Shown here piece by piece: positions 30,807-39,804 of a stretch of 64,000 nt of DNA. Origin of the DNA: Longispora sp047121295 (GTDB taxonomy: Bacteria > Actinomycetota > Actinomycetes > Mycobacteriales > Micromonosporaceae); assembly GCF_047121295.1 (NCBI RefSeq), contig NZ_CP139447.1, positions 6,696,001 to 6,760,000 of the forward strand, in the 5' to 3' direction. The position numbers and the translations under genes are program-made. The notes below the pieces were generated by a model. That model ran no database searches, was not told where the DNA came from, and saw only the letters and a program-made list of their open reading frames with translations. Position 1 is the stretch's first letter; the number at the start of each line of letters is the position of its first letter.

Positions 30807-30941
30807 CCTGCCACCTCGCAGGGGCACCACCGGGACTTGCCACCTCGCAGGGGGCACCGCGCTGGCGCGGACCGGGGCCTGCCACCTTGTCGGGGGCACC
30901 GCGTTGACCTGGGCGAGCCTTGCCACCTCGTAGGGGACACC
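30807..30941. repeat. Four tandem copies of a 22-24 nt GC-rich unit
   Basis: Units at 30807, 30836, 30878 and 30918 share TGCCACCTCGCAGGGGGCACC with small changes (CTTGTC, CTCGTA). Spacings are 29, 42 and 41 nt. Each unit has short TGCC/GGCA complementarity. The 302-nt gap between acyP and gatB holds this array, the terminator at 31064-31095 and nothing else I can support. Confidence 0.65.
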
Positions 30942-31063
30942 GGCGTGTCGGGGACTGTCCGGCACGCGGGCGGGGGCTGTGGTCCGGGCCGGGCGCGGGG
31001 CGGGGCTCGGCGGGTGCCGGCGTTGCCGGGGACGCGCTGCTCGTAGCCCTCTGAAAAGGTTTT

Positions 31064-31095
31064 GGGGAGTCGCCGCGCGAGTGCGGCGACTCCCC
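31064..31095 (-). terminator. gatB terminator
   Basis: A perfect 13-bp stem GGGGAGTCGCCGC with GCGGCGACTCCCC and a 6-nt loop, starting about 10 nt after the gatB stop. The downstream tail on the minus strand is AAAACCTTTTC, a late T-run. Confidence 0.7.
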
Positions 31096-31105
31096 ACGAA
31101 CCGTG

Positions 31106-32584
31106 TTACGCGAGCCGCTCCAGCACCAGGGCGCGGACCGTCTTCGCGTCCGCCTGGCCGCCCGTCGTCTTCATGACCGCGCCGATCAGGACGCCGGCCG
31201 CGCCCTGGTTGCCGCCCCGGATCTTGTCGGCGACGTCCGGGTTGGCGGCGATCGCGGCGTCCACGGCTTCCAGGAGCGCGCCGGTGTCGGACACGACCTC
31301 CAGGCCCCGGGCCGTCATGATCTCCGCCGGGGTGCCCTCGCCGGCGACGACGCCCTCGAGGACCTGCCGGGCGAGCTTGTCGTTCAGCTTGCCCGCGTCG
31401 GTGAGCCCGACCAGCTCGGCGATGTGCGCCGGGGTGACGCCGAGGGCGTCGAGCTCGACGCCGGACTCGTTGGCCCGGCGGGCCAGCTCGCCCATCCACC
31501 ACTTGCGCGCGCCGTCGGGGCCGGCCCCGGCAGCGATCGTGGCGTCGATCAGCTCGACCGCGCCCGCGTTGAGGATGGACTGCATGTCGTGCTCGGTGAT
31601 GCCCCACTCGTCGCGGAGCCGCAGCCGGCGGACGCGGGGCTGCTCGGGCAGGCCCTTGCGCAGCTCCTCGACCCAGGCGGGGTCGGGGGTGACGGGGACG
31701 AGGTCGGGCTCCGGGAAGTACCGGTAGTCCGTCGCCTCCTCCTTGCTCCGGCCCGGCGTGGTGACCCCGGTGTCCTCGTGGAAGTGCCGGGTCTCCTGCT
31801 TGATCTTGCCGCCGTTGTCGAGGATCTCGGCCTGGCGGATCATCTCGGAGCGCACCGCGCGTTCGACGGACCGCAGCGAGTTGACGTTCTTCGCCTCGGT
31901 CCGGGTGCCCCACTCCTCGCCCGGCTTGTTCAGCGAGGTGTTCACGTCGCAGCGCAGCGAGCCCTGCTCCATCCGGACGTCGGAGACGCCCAGGCCGCGG
32001 AGCACGTCGCGGAGCTCGGTGACGTACGCCTTCGCGACCTCCGGGGCCAGCGCGCCCGTGCCGGCGACCGGCTTCGTGACGATCTCGATCAGCGGGATGC
32101 CGGCCCGGTTGTAGTCGACCAGCGAGGACGTCGCGCCGTGGATGCGGCCGGTGGCCCCACCGAGGTGCAGCGTCTTGCCGGTGTCCTCCTCCATGTGCAC
32201 GCGCTCGATCTCGATCCGGACCGTCTCGCCGTTGACCTCGACGTCGAGGTAGCCGTCGAAGCACAGCGGCTCGTCGTACTGCGAGATCTGGAAGTTCTTC
32301 GGCATGTCCGGGTAGAAGTAGTTCTTCCGCGCGAACCTGCACCATTCAGCGATCGAACAGTTCAGCGCCAGGCCGATCTTGATCGTGGACTCGATCGCGA
32401 CCGCGTTGACCACCGGCAGCGCGCCCGGCAGGGCCAGGCACACCGGGCAGACCTGGGTGTTCGGCTCGGCGCCGAACTCGGTCGGGCACGAACAGAACAT
32501 CTTCGTCCGGGTACCCAGCTCGACGTGGGTCTCCAGCCCGAAGACCGGCTCGTACGTCTTCGTGACCTCTTCGACAGTCGTCAT
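31106..32584 (-). CDS. gatB: Asp/Glu-tRNA amidotransferase subunit B
   Basis: The 492-residue subunit binds misacylated Glu-tRNAGln or Asp-tRNAAsn and performs the kinase and transamidation step in the GatCAB complex. N-terminal GLETHVEL, zinc-type cysteines in FCSCPTEFG and CPVCLALPG, the EADYRYFPEPDL-like motif (ATDYRYFPEPDL) and the C-terminal YqeY-like tRNA-binding domain are present. The ATG lies 2 nt after the gatA stop, so coupling is likely. Confidence 0.95.
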   Translation of the reverse strand: MTTVEEVTKTYEPVFGLETHVELGTRTKMFCSCPTEFGAEPNTQVCPVCLALPGALPVVNAVAIESTIKIGLALNCSIAEWCRFARKNYFYPDMPKNFQISQYDEPLCFDGYLDVEVNGETVRIEIERVHMEEDTGKTLHLGGATGRIHGATSSLVDYNRAGIPLIEIVTKPVAGTGALAPEVAKAYVTELRDVLRGLGVSDVRMEQGSLRCDVNTSLNKPGEEWGTRTEAKNVNSLRSVERAVRSEMIRQAEILDNGGKIKQETRHFHEDTGVTTPGRSKEEATDYRYFPEPDLVPVTPDPAWVEELRKGLPEQPRVRRLRLRDEWGITEHDMQSILNAGAVELIDATIAAGAGPDGARKWWMGELARRANESGVELDALGVTPAHIAELVGLTDAGKLNDKLARQVLEGVVAGEGTPAEIMTARGLEVVSDTGALLEAVDAAIAANPDVADKIRGGNQGAAGVLIGAVMKTTGGQADAKTVRALVLERLA

Positions 32585-32586
32585 CT

Positions 32587-34062
32587 CTACAGCTCCGGCG
32601 GGGTCAGGGTGCCGATGGTGGACTCGAGCGCGGCGGCGACCCGGTACATCCGGTCGTCGGCGAGGGTCGGGGCCATCACCTGGAGCCCGACGGGCAGGCC
32701 CTCGGACAGGCCGCACGGCACGGAGATGGCCGGGCCGCCGTACAGGTTCGAGGGGATCGTGTACAGGTCGGCCAGGTACATGCTCGACGGGTCGGCCATC
32801 CGGGCACCGAGCTGGAACGCCACGAACGGCGTGGTCGGCGAGATGAGCGCGTCGACCTTCTCGAACGCCGCCTGGAAGTCCCGGGTGATCAGCGTGCGGA
32901 CCTTCTGGGCCTGGCCGTAGTAGGCGTCGTAGTAGCCGCTGGACAGCGCGTACGCGCCGATCATGATCCGGCGCTTCACCTCGGGGCCGAAGCCGGCCTC
33001 GCGGGTCAGCGACATGACCTCCTCGAGGCTGTGCACGCCGTCGTCGCCGGTCCGCAGGCCGTAGCGCACGCCGTCGAACCGGGCGAGGTTCGAGGAGCAC
33101 TCGCTGGGGGCGATCAGGTAGTACGTCGGCAGCGCGTACTGGAAGTGCGGGCAGGACACCTCGACGATCTCGGCACCGAGCTTGGTCAGCGCCTCGACGG
33201 CCGAGTTGAACGCCGCGACCACGCCGGGCTCCGCGCCCTCTGCGGTCATGAACTCCTTGACCAGGCCGAGCTTGACGCCGGTCAGGTCGCCGGACATGCC
33301 CTGCCTCGCGGCCGCGACCACGGGCGGCACCGGCGCCGGGATCGACGTCGAGTCGCGCGGGTCGTGGCCGCCGATGACCTCGTGCAGCAGGGCCGCGTCG
33401 AGCACCGTGCGGGCGCAGGGGCCGGGGGTGTCCAGGGAGCTGGAGAACGCCACGAGGCCGTAGCGGGAGGTGCCGCCGTAGGTCGGCTTCGCGCCCACGG
33501 TGCCGGTCACGGCGCCCGGCTGGCGGATCGAGCCACCGGTGTCGGTACCGATGGCCAGCGGGGCCTCGTAGGCCGCCAGGGCAGCCGAGGAGCCGCCGCC
33601 GGAGCCGCCCGGGATCCGGGTCAGGTCCCAGGGGTTGAACGTGGGCCCGTACGCCGAGTACTCCGTCGAGGAGCCCATCGCGAACTCGTCCATGTTCGTC
33701 TTGCCGAGGATCACCGTGCCGGCCGCCTTGAGCCGCTCGACGAGCGTGGCGTCGTACGGCGGCTTCCAGCCCTCCAGCATCTTCGAGCCCACGGTGGTGG
33801 GGACGCCCTTGGTCGTGACGACGTCCTTGACCGCGATCGGCACGCCCGCGAGGGGGCCGAGCTTCTCGCCGGCGGCCCGCCGGGCGTCGACGGCCTTCGC
33901 GGCCGACAGCGCGCCCTCGATGTCGACGTGCAGGAAGGCGTGCACCTTCTTGTCGACCTTGGAGATCTGGCCCAGGTGCTCGCGGGTCACCTCCAGCGAG
34001 GAGGTCTCCCCGGACGCGATCAGCGCGCCGAGCTCCGCGGCCGTCTTCTTGATCAGGCTCAC
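32587..34062 (-). CDS. gatA: Asp/Glu-tRNA amidotransferase subunit A
   Basis: The 491-residue amidase releases ammonia from glutamine for GatCAB. The amidase-signature triad is visible: Lys in VPIAVKDVV, and the two serines in GGSGGGSSAALAA and TDTGGSIRQP. GTG start, 4 nt after the gatC TAG, middle gene of gatC-gatA-gatB. Confidence 0.95.
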   Translation of the reverse strand: MSLIKKTAAELGALIASGETSSLEVTREHLGQISKVDKKVHAFLHVDIEGALSAAKAVDARRAAGEKLGPLAGVPIAVKDVVTTKGVPTTVGSKMLEGWKPPYDATLVERLKAAGTVILGKTNMDEFAMGSSTEYSAYGPTFNPWDLTRIPGGSGGGSSAALAAYEAPLAIGTDTGGSIRQPGAVTGTVGAKPTYGGTSRYGLVAFSSSLDTPGPCARTVLDAALLHEVIGGHDPRDSTSIPAPVPPVVAAARQGMSGDLTGVKLGLVKEFMTAEGAEPGVVAAFNSAVEALTKLGAEIVEVSCPHFQYALPTYYLIAPSECSSNLARFDGVRYGLRTGDDGVHSLEEVMSLTREAGFGPEVKRRIMIGAYALSSGYYDAYYGQAQKVRTLITRDFQAAFEKVDALISPTTPFVAFQLGARMADPSSMYLADLYTIPSNLYGGPAISVPCGLSEGLPVGLQVMAPTLADDRMYRVAAALESTIGTLTPPEL

Positions 34063-34066
34063 GTGT

Positions 34067-34363
34067 CTACTCCTCGTCCAGGATCCGGGGCACCCGGAAC
34101 CGGTCCTCAGCCTGGTCCGGGGCGCCCGACAGGGCCTCCTCCCGGGTCAGGCCGGGGCGCGGCTCGTCGGGGCGGAACACGTTGGTCAGCGGCACCGAGT
34201 GCGACATCGGCGGGATATCGTCGGCGGCGACCTCACCGACCCGGGCGACGGACTGCAGGATCACGTCCAGCTGACCGGCGAACATGTCCAACTCGGCATC
34301 GGTCACAGCTAGCCGCGTGAGGCGCGCGAGATGCGCGACCTCCTCGCGGGAGATGGCGGTCAT
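34067..34363 (-). CDS. gatC: Asp/Glu-tRNA amidotransferase subunit C
   Basis: The 98-residue subunit wraps around GatA and GatB and stabilises them. Typical start ISREEVAHLARLTRLAV and C-terminal FRVPRILDEE are present. ATG at 34363 has GAGGAG 7 nt upstream. It heads the gatCAB operon. Confidence 0.93.
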   Translation of the reverse strand: MTAISREEVAHLARLTRLAVTDAELDMFAGQLDVILQSVARVGEVAADDIPPMSHSVPLTNVFRPDEPRPGLTREEALSGAPDQAEDRFRVPRILDEE

Positions 34364-34400
34364 CGACTCGCTCCTCACGTAGTCCTGCTCGAACCGAACG

Positions 34401-34406
34401 ATTCTA
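34401..34406 (-). promoter_or_regulatory. -10 element of gatCAB
   Basis: TAGAAT on the minus strand, 38 nt upstream of gatC. No clear -35 at the right distance. The rest of 34407-34601 shows no element I can support. Confidence 0.4.
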
Positions 34407-34601
34407 TTCGCCGGCCTGTTTCGGGCAGATGTCGGCAGGCCCCAACCCCAGATCAAGATCATTTTTTGTTACGGGGAAGAGTCCCCGACATGGGGCGGCC
34501 CTCGGCGGCCAACCGTGGCCGTGCCGCCCGAGGCCCCGCCCGCTGCCGGGCACGCGGCCCCGCAGCCCGCGGAGGACACAGCGCCGGGCCCCGGCCGACG
34601 G

Positions 34602-34634
34602 GACCGGGGCAGGTGTCGCCGTAACCGGCTAATG
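34602..34634. repeat. Dispersed CCGTAACCG repeat, copy d
   Basis: Core GGTGTCGCCGTAACCGGC at 34612-34629. It begins 6 nt beyond the stop codon of the GGDEF-EAL gene and matches copy c in 28 of 33 nt. Confidence 0.6.
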
Positions 34635-34639
34635 CCGTG

Positions 34640-36718
34640 TCAGGACGCAGCCTCCGGCTGGTTGGGCACGGCCCTCAGCAGCATCGGCGGCCGGTATTTC
34701 GCCAGCCAGCGCGGCAGCTCGTCCGCCGGCATCGGCCGGGCGTAGAACCAGCCCTGCGCGACGTGGCAGCCGTGCGCGACGAGCCAGCGCCAGGTCCGCT
34801 CGTCCTCGACGCCCTCGGCGACGACCCGCAGGCCGAGCGCGCCGGCCAGCTCGATGATCGAGCGCACGATGGACGCGTCGTCCTCGTCGGTGCTCATCCC
34901 GAGCACGAACGACCGGTCGATCTTCACCTCGGACAGCGGCAGCCGGCGCAGGTGCTGCAAAGACGAATAGCCGGTGCCGAAGTCGTCCAGGGACAGCGCG
35001 ACGCCGAGCCGGTCGAGCCGCTGCAGGGTGGCGAGCACCCGGCGCGGGTCGGCCATCAGCGCGCCCTCGGTGATCTCCAGCTGGATCTGGTCGGCGGCGA
35101 CGCCGTACTCGCTGAGCCGCTGCGCCAGGTAGTCCACCAGGTCGGTGGTGTGCAGGTCGCGGACGGACACGTTGATCGCGGCGCGCAGCTGCATGCCGCC
35201 CTCCGCCCACCGGCCGAGCTGGGCGAGCACCTCGTCGATCACCCGGTACGTCAGCAGCCGCATCACGCCCGAGTGCTCGGCGACCTTGATCAGCTCCTCG
35301 GGGCTGACCAGGCCGCGCACCGGGTGCCGCCAGCGCAGCAGGGCCTCGACGCCGACGACCTCGCCGCTGCTCATGTCGACCTGCGGCTGGTAGTACAGCG
35401 CGACCTCGCCGAAGCCCGGGGTCTCCAGGGAACGGCGCAGGTCGCCGAGCAGGCCGAGGCGGGCCGGGGAGTTGTGGTCGGACTCCGGCACGTACACCGC
35501 GACGGTGTCGCCCCGGGTCTTCGCGTCGTACATCGCCACGTCCGCGTGCCGCAGCAGGGTCGTGAAGTCCTCGCCGTGGTCGGGGGACAGCGCTATCCCG
35601 ATGGAGCTGGCCACGTCGAGGGGCATGCCGTCGAGGCGCACCGGGTCGTTGAGGGCCACGGAGATCGTGGTGGCCAGGGCCTGGGCGGCCTCGACGTCGG
35701 TGATCCGGGGCGCGAGGACCGCGAACTCGTCGCCGCCGAGCCGGGCCACGACCGCGTCGGCCGGGACGCAGCCGGCCAGCCGCCGACCGACCTCGATCAG
35801 CAGCCGGTCGCCGACGGCGTGGCCGAGCGCGTCGTTGACCTGCTTGAACCGGTCGAGGTCCAGCACGATCAGCGCGAGCCGGCGGTCGGGGGCCTGGGTG
35901 GGCACCTCGCGGAGCGCCGCGATGGCCTCCTCCACGCCGGTCAGCAGCGCCTTGCGGTTCGCCAGCCCGGTCAGCGGGTCGAGCAGCGACAGCCGCTCGT
36001 GCTCCTGGGAGAGCCGGGCCGTGCGGTACACCGCGTACAGCGGGACCACGATCAGCGGGATCAGCCAGCCGCTGGTCTGGGCGGCCGCCACGAGGAACGG
36101 GCCGAGGAGCAGCAACGCGAAGGCGGCCAGCCCCTCGGAGCCGACCGTCGTGGTGAGCGTCTGCCGCCAGGAGCCGCCGAACCGCAGCCACACGGCCGTG
36201 GCCACCAGGCCGTGGCTGACGGCGAACCACACCGAACAGGCGAGCAGGAGGAGCACCACGTCGTGCCGGTTGACCGTGCCGTCGCGGAGCGGGATCGACG
36301 GGGCGAGGCTGAGCACGCCGTACGCGGCGGACAGCGCCAGCGTGTACTGCCCGACGTTGAACAGCCCGCGCCAGAACGAGTGCCGCATCCGCCACGCGAA
36401 GACCAGGGTGGCCGACGCCTGGACCAGCACCGCGGCCGGCAGGCCCCACATCAGCAGCGCCGCGAACGCGAAGCACACCGACGGGAACACGGCCACCGAC
36501 TGGCGTGGACCCGTGGCGTTGAATGGCCGGGCGTCGGCGGCGCACGCGAGAGCGAACATCAGCCAGTACGTCCCCGGCAGGGACAGCAGCGGGGTGTCCT
36601 GCTGGATCGCCGTGGGGACGACGACGGCGAGTGCGGCGAGAATGACCAGGCCCAGGTAGCCGAAGAACGCGAGACGCCGCCCAGGCGGCGCGGTGTTGCG
36701 CAGTGACGTCGGCTCCAT
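34640..36718 (-). CDS. Membrane GGDEF-EAL c-di-GMP enzyme
   Basis: The 692-residue protein has seven or eight hydrophobic segments (residues 15-235) that resemble a MASE-type sensor, then GGDEF (RLGGDEF, 326-332) and EAL (EALLRWRHP from 458) domains. EAL residues are intact: INVSVRDL, LEITEG, DDFGTGYSSL, VKIDRSF, VVAEGVE. The RxxD inhibitory site is missing (PADA in its place). Both synthesis and hydrolysis of c-di-GMP are possible. It lies between gatC and ligA on the same strand. Confidence 0.9.
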   Translation of the reverse strand: MEPTSLRNTAPPGRRLAFFGYLGLVILAALAVVVPTAIQQDTPLLSLPGTYWLMFALACAADARPFNATGPRQSVAVFPSVCFAFAALLMWGLPAAVLVQASATLVFAWRMRHSFWRGLFNVGQYTLALSAAYGVLSLAPSIPLRDGTVNRHDVVLLLLACSVWFAVSHGLVATAVWLRFGGSWRQTLTTTVGSEGLAAFALLLLGPFLVAAAQTSGWLIPLIVVPLYAVYRTARLSQEHERLSLLDPLTGLANRKALLTGVEEAIAALREVPTQAPDRRLALIVLDLDRFKQVNDALGHAVGDRLLIEVGRRLAGCVPADAVVARLGGDEFAVLAPRITDVEAAQALATTISVALNDPVRLDGMPLDVASSIGIALSPDHGEDFTTLLRHADVAMYDAKTRGDTVAVYVPESDHNSPARLGLLGDLRRSLETPGFGEVALYYQPQVDMSSGEVVGVEALLRWRHPVRGLVSPEELIKVAEHSGVMRLLTYRVIDEVLAQLGRWAEGGMQLRAAINVSVRDLHTTDLVDYLAQRLSEYGVAADQIQLEITEGALMADPRRVLATLQRLDRLGVALSLDDFGTGYSSLQHLRRLPLSEVKIDRSFVLGMSTDEDDASIVRSIIELAGALGLRVVAEGVEDERTWRWLVAHGCHVAQGWFYARPMPADELPRWLAKYRPPMLLRAVPNQPEAAS

Positions 36719-36954
36719 ACACCCCTCCCGACGCCATCAGCCCCGTCGATGCCACGCTGGCCCGACGATCGCCCCCCAGCGACCCACCGCGCTCGCTTCC
36801 GGTTACAGGAACGCAACCAGGACGAGCGCGGTAACGGCGTCTGTGTTGAGTATCACCCTTGGCGGGCAACCAGGCGTATCGCCGTGCCAGAACGTGCGCG
36901 AATCGTTGCTTGCGCAAGCTGTTTCACACAGGCATGCACCAATTCGTTATTTGA
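36719..36954. other. Intergenic region between ligA and the GGDEF-EAL gene
   Basis: This 236-nt gap is less GC-rich than its surroundings. It holds a perfect 12-bp palindrome GCTTGCGCAAGC (36908-36919) and no coding sequence I can support. I see no convincing promoter hexamers, although the GGDEF-EAL promoter should lie here. Confidence 0.4.
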
Positions 36955-39093
36955 TCACGCAATTTGATCTCCGTCGGCGACCGGTTCGACGCCCGAGCCG
37001 GCCGCGGACCCCTCGCCGGGCTCCCCGATCTGGGCGACGGCCGTGGCAGCCTTCGGCCCCTGCTCCAGCAGCACCCGCAGCCCCTCGGAGTCCAGGATCG
37101 GCACCTTGGCGGCGACCGCCTTGTCGTACTTACTGCCCGGATTCTCCCCGACCACCACGAACCCGGTCTTCTTCGACACCGACCCGGTGACCTTGCCCCC
37201 GGCGGCCTGGATGGCCTCGGTGGCCGCGTCCCGGGAGAAGCCCTCCAGGGTGCCGGTGACCACGACCGTGACGCCGTCCAGCGGACGCGGGCCCTCGTCG
37301 CCGCCCTCCTCCACGAGCCGGACGCCGGCCGCGCGCCACTTCTCCACGATCTCGCGGTGCCAGTCGACGGCGAACCACTCCACGACGCTGTCGGCGATCC
37401 GAGGGCCCACCCCGTCGACGGCGGCCAGCTCGGCCTGCTCCGCCGAGGCGATCCGGTCGATGTCGCGGAACTCGCGGGCCAGCGCCCGGGCCGCCGTCGG
37501 CCCCACGTGCCGGATCGACAGGGCCACCAGGATCCGCCAGAGTGGACGGTCCTTGACCTGCTCCAGGTTGGCCAGAAGCTTGTTCGCGTTGGTGCCGAGC
37601 TGCCCGGCGTTCTTCCCGCTGGAGTTCACGAAGAAGGGGCAACCGAGCAGCTTCTCCTCGGTGAGGTCGAACAGGTCGCCCTCGTTGACCAGCACCTTCG
37701 AGTCGAGCAGCGCCATCACGGCCTTGTAGCCCAGCACCTCGATGTCCAGCGCGGAGCGGCCCGCCAGATAGCTCAACCGCTCGCGGAGCTGGCCCGGGCA
37801 CGCCCGGGTGTTCGGGCAGCGGATGTCGACGTCGCCCTCCTTGGCGGGCGCCAACTCGCTGCCGCACTCCGGGCAGTGCGTCGGCATCACGAACTCCCGC
37901 TCGGTGCCGTCGCGCAGCTCGACCACCGGGCCCAGGATCTCGGGGATCACGTCGCCGGCCTTGCGGAGCACGACCGTGTCGCCGATCAGCACGCCCTTGC
38001 GGGCCACCTCCTGCGCGTTGTGCAGGGTGGCGAACTCCACCGTCGAGCCCGCGACCAGCACCGGGGCCACCATGGCGCGCGGCGTGACCCGGCCGGTCCG
38101 GCCGACCTGCGGGAAGATGTCCAGGAGCTTGGTGTTGACCTCCTCCGGCGGGTACTTCCACGCGATCGCCCACCGGGGCGCCCTGCTCGTCGAGCCCAGC
38201 CGGCCCTGCACGTCGACCTCGTCCACCTTGACGACGACGCCGTCGATCTCGTGCTCGACGTCGTGGCGGTGCTCGCCGTAGTAGGCGATGAACTCGCGGA
38301 CCGCCGCCAGCCCCTCGACGACCCTCCACCGCTCGGAGGTGGGCATCCCCCACGCCTTCAGCCGCTCGTACGCCTCCGACTGGCGGGTCGGCGTGAAGCC
38401 CTCGCGCGCGCCGATGCCGTGCACGATCATCCGGAGCTGACGGGACGCCGTGATCCGCGGGTCCTTCTGCCGCAGCGAACCGGCGGCGGTGTTGCGCGGG
38501 TTCGCATACGGCACCTTGCCCTGCTCGACGAGCTGGGCGTTGAGGTCGGCGAACTGCTCGCTCGGGAAATACACCTCGCCCCGGATCTCCACCAGGGCCG
38601 GTGCGTCGCCCGTGAGCTGGTCGGGGATGCCGGCGATGGTGCGCACGTTGGGCGTGATGTCCTCGCCGACCCGGCCGTCGCCCCGGGTCGCGGCCCTGGT
38701 CAGCCGGCCGTGCTCATACGTGAGGTTGACGGCGAGGCCGTCGATCTTCAGCTCGCACAGGTAGGTCACCGGCCCGCCGGCGTCGCGCTCGACCCTGGTC
38801 GCCCAGGCGGCCAGCTCCTCGTCGTCGAACGCGTTGTCCAGGCTGAGCAGCCGCTCCGCGTGCTCGACCGGGGTGAACTCCGTCGTGTAGGACCCCGCTA
38901 CCTGCTGGGTCGGCGAGTCGGGGGTGCGCAGCTCGGGGAACTTCTCCTCCAGCCCCTCGAGCTCGCGGAGGAGGACGTCGAACTCGCCGTCCGTGATCAC
39001 GGTCGTGTTCAGCACGTAGTACCGATAACGATGGTCGTTGATCTCTTCGGCCAGAATCCTGTGCCGCTCGCGCGCCGCCTGCTCGGACGTCAA
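36955..39093 (-). CDS. ligA: NAD-dependent DNA ligase
   Basis: The 712-residue ligase seals nicks in replication and repair using NAD. The adenylated Lys is in LKIDGLAV (Lys116); GEVYFP, EIDGVVVKVD and AWKYPP motifs follow; a Cys4 zinc finger (CPECGSEL ... CPNTRACPG), the HhH region and a C-terminal BRCT domain (PLDGVTVVVTGTLEGFSRDAA) complete the standard order. The likely start is TTG at 39093: AGGGAGG is 5 nt upstream, and no ATG/GTG fits the N terminus of the family. Confidence 0.95.
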   Translation of the reverse strand: MTSEQAARERHRILAEEINDHRYRYYVLNTTVITDGEFDVLLRELEGLEEKFPELRTPDSPTQQVAGSYTTEFTPVEHAERLLSLDNAFDDEELAAWATRVERDAGGPVTYLCELKIDGLAVNLTYEHGRLTRAATRGDGRVGEDITPNVRTIAGIPDQLTGDAPALVEIRGEVYFPSEQFADLNAQLVEQGKVPYANPRNTAAGSLRQKDPRITASRQLRMIVHGIGAREGFTPTRQSEAYERLKAWGMPTSERWRVVEGLAAVREFIAYYGEHRHDVEHEIDGVVVKVDEVDVQGRLGSTSRAPRWAIAWKYPPEEVNTKLLDIFPQVGRTGRVTPRAMVAPVLVAGSTVEFATLHNAQEVARKGVLIGDTVVLRKAGDVIPEILGPVVELRDGTEREFVMPTHCPECGSELAPAKEGDVDIRCPNTRACPGQLRERLSYLAGRSALDIEVLGYKAVMALLDSKVLVNEGDLFDLTEEKLLGCPFFVNSSGKNAGQLGTNANKLLANLEQVKDRPLWRILVALSIRHVGPTAARALAREFRDIDRIASAEQAELAAVDGVGPRIADSVVEWFAVDWHREIVEKWRAAGVRLVEEGGDEGPRPLDGVTVVVTGTLEGFSRDAATEAIQAAGGKVTGSVSKKTGFVVVGENPGSKYDKAVAAKVPILDSEGLRVLLEQGPKAATAVAQIGEPGEGSAAGSGVEPVADGDQIA

Positions 39094-39192
39094 CCCAACC
39101 TCCCTGGTTCTTTTCGCCAGGCTAGTCGGCCCATACGACACTTCCGGGCCAGGCCCCGCCGGCATACAGTGGGAAAACCCCAGGAGGTACGC

Positions 39193-39699
39193 ATGTCCAA
39201 CCTCTATCCCGGCGCGGCTGCGGTGCTCTGCCTGCTCCTCGCCGGGTTGGCGGCCGTGCTGGTCGTCGGCATGAACCAACGTCGTCGCCGCCCCACCGCC
39301 CCGCCACACTGGACGGGCGAGGTCCACAACACCCCCGACCTGCACGACCGCCCGCCGGGGCCACAGTGGCAGGAGGGCCCGCAGCCCGGCGAGATCTGGT
39401 GGGCCGAGGTGCCGTTCGCCGACGGTGATGGCGCGGAGCTGCGGCCGTGCCTCGTGCTCCGCACCCACCGGGACCGGGCCGACGTCCTGAAGATCACGAG
39501 CCAGGACCAGGGCCGGGGCCCGCGCTACGTCGCGTTGCCGCCCGGGGACTGGGGCGGCGACGAGGGCCGGGACAGCTGGCTGGACCTGTCCGGGTTCTTC
39601 CGGGTGCACAACGCGGCGTTCAGCCGGCAGACCGGTGTGTGCGACGAGAAGACCTGGTGGCAGGTCCGCCGCTACCACGAGACGGGTTGGGTCCCCTGA
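39193..39699 (+). CDS. Membrane-anchored PemK/MazF-like protein
   Basis: The 168-residue protein has one N-terminal membrane segment (about residues 5-28), a basic RRRR stop-transfer, a Pro-rich linker and a PemK/MazF-like beta-barrel (PGEIWWAEVPFADGDGAELRPCLVLR, about 70-100). MazF-family ribonucleases have this GDIWW...RPxLVL pattern, but there is no adjacent antitoxin and the membrane anchor is unusual, so toxin activity is doubtful. AGGAGG lies 5 nt before the ATG. Confidence 0.72.
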   Translation: MSNLYPGAAAVLCLLLAGLAAVLVVGMNQRRRRPTAPPHWTGEVHNTPDLHDRPPGPQWQEGPQPGEIWWAEVPFADGDGAELRPCLVLRTHRDRADVLKITSQDQGRGPRYVALPPGDWGGDEGRDSWLDLSGFFRVHNAAFSRQTGVCDEKTWWQVRRYHETGWVP

Positions 39700-39707
39700 A
39701 CCCGAAA

Positions 39708-39738
39708 CATCAGACGGTTACGGCGACACCTCACCCGG
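39708..39738. repeat. Dispersed CCGTAACCG repeat, copy e
   Basis: GACGGTTACGGCGACACC at 39713-39730, starting about 13 nt after the PemK-like stop and reading in its sense. It is the exact complement of copy a over 18 nt. Confidence 0.6.
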
Positions 39739-39804
39739 CATCCACCGGCCGCCCGGCGCACTCCCGACCGGCGTCGGCCACACGTCCCCGCCGCTGGGTC
39801 CCGC

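Noticed and set aside
30807..30941. CRISPR array
   Set aside because: Only four short units with irregular 7-20 nt spacers and no cas gene; reported as a tandem repeat instead.
31106..32345. Arg-rich frame overlapping gatB
   Set aside because: Shadow frame of gatB with no start or domain.
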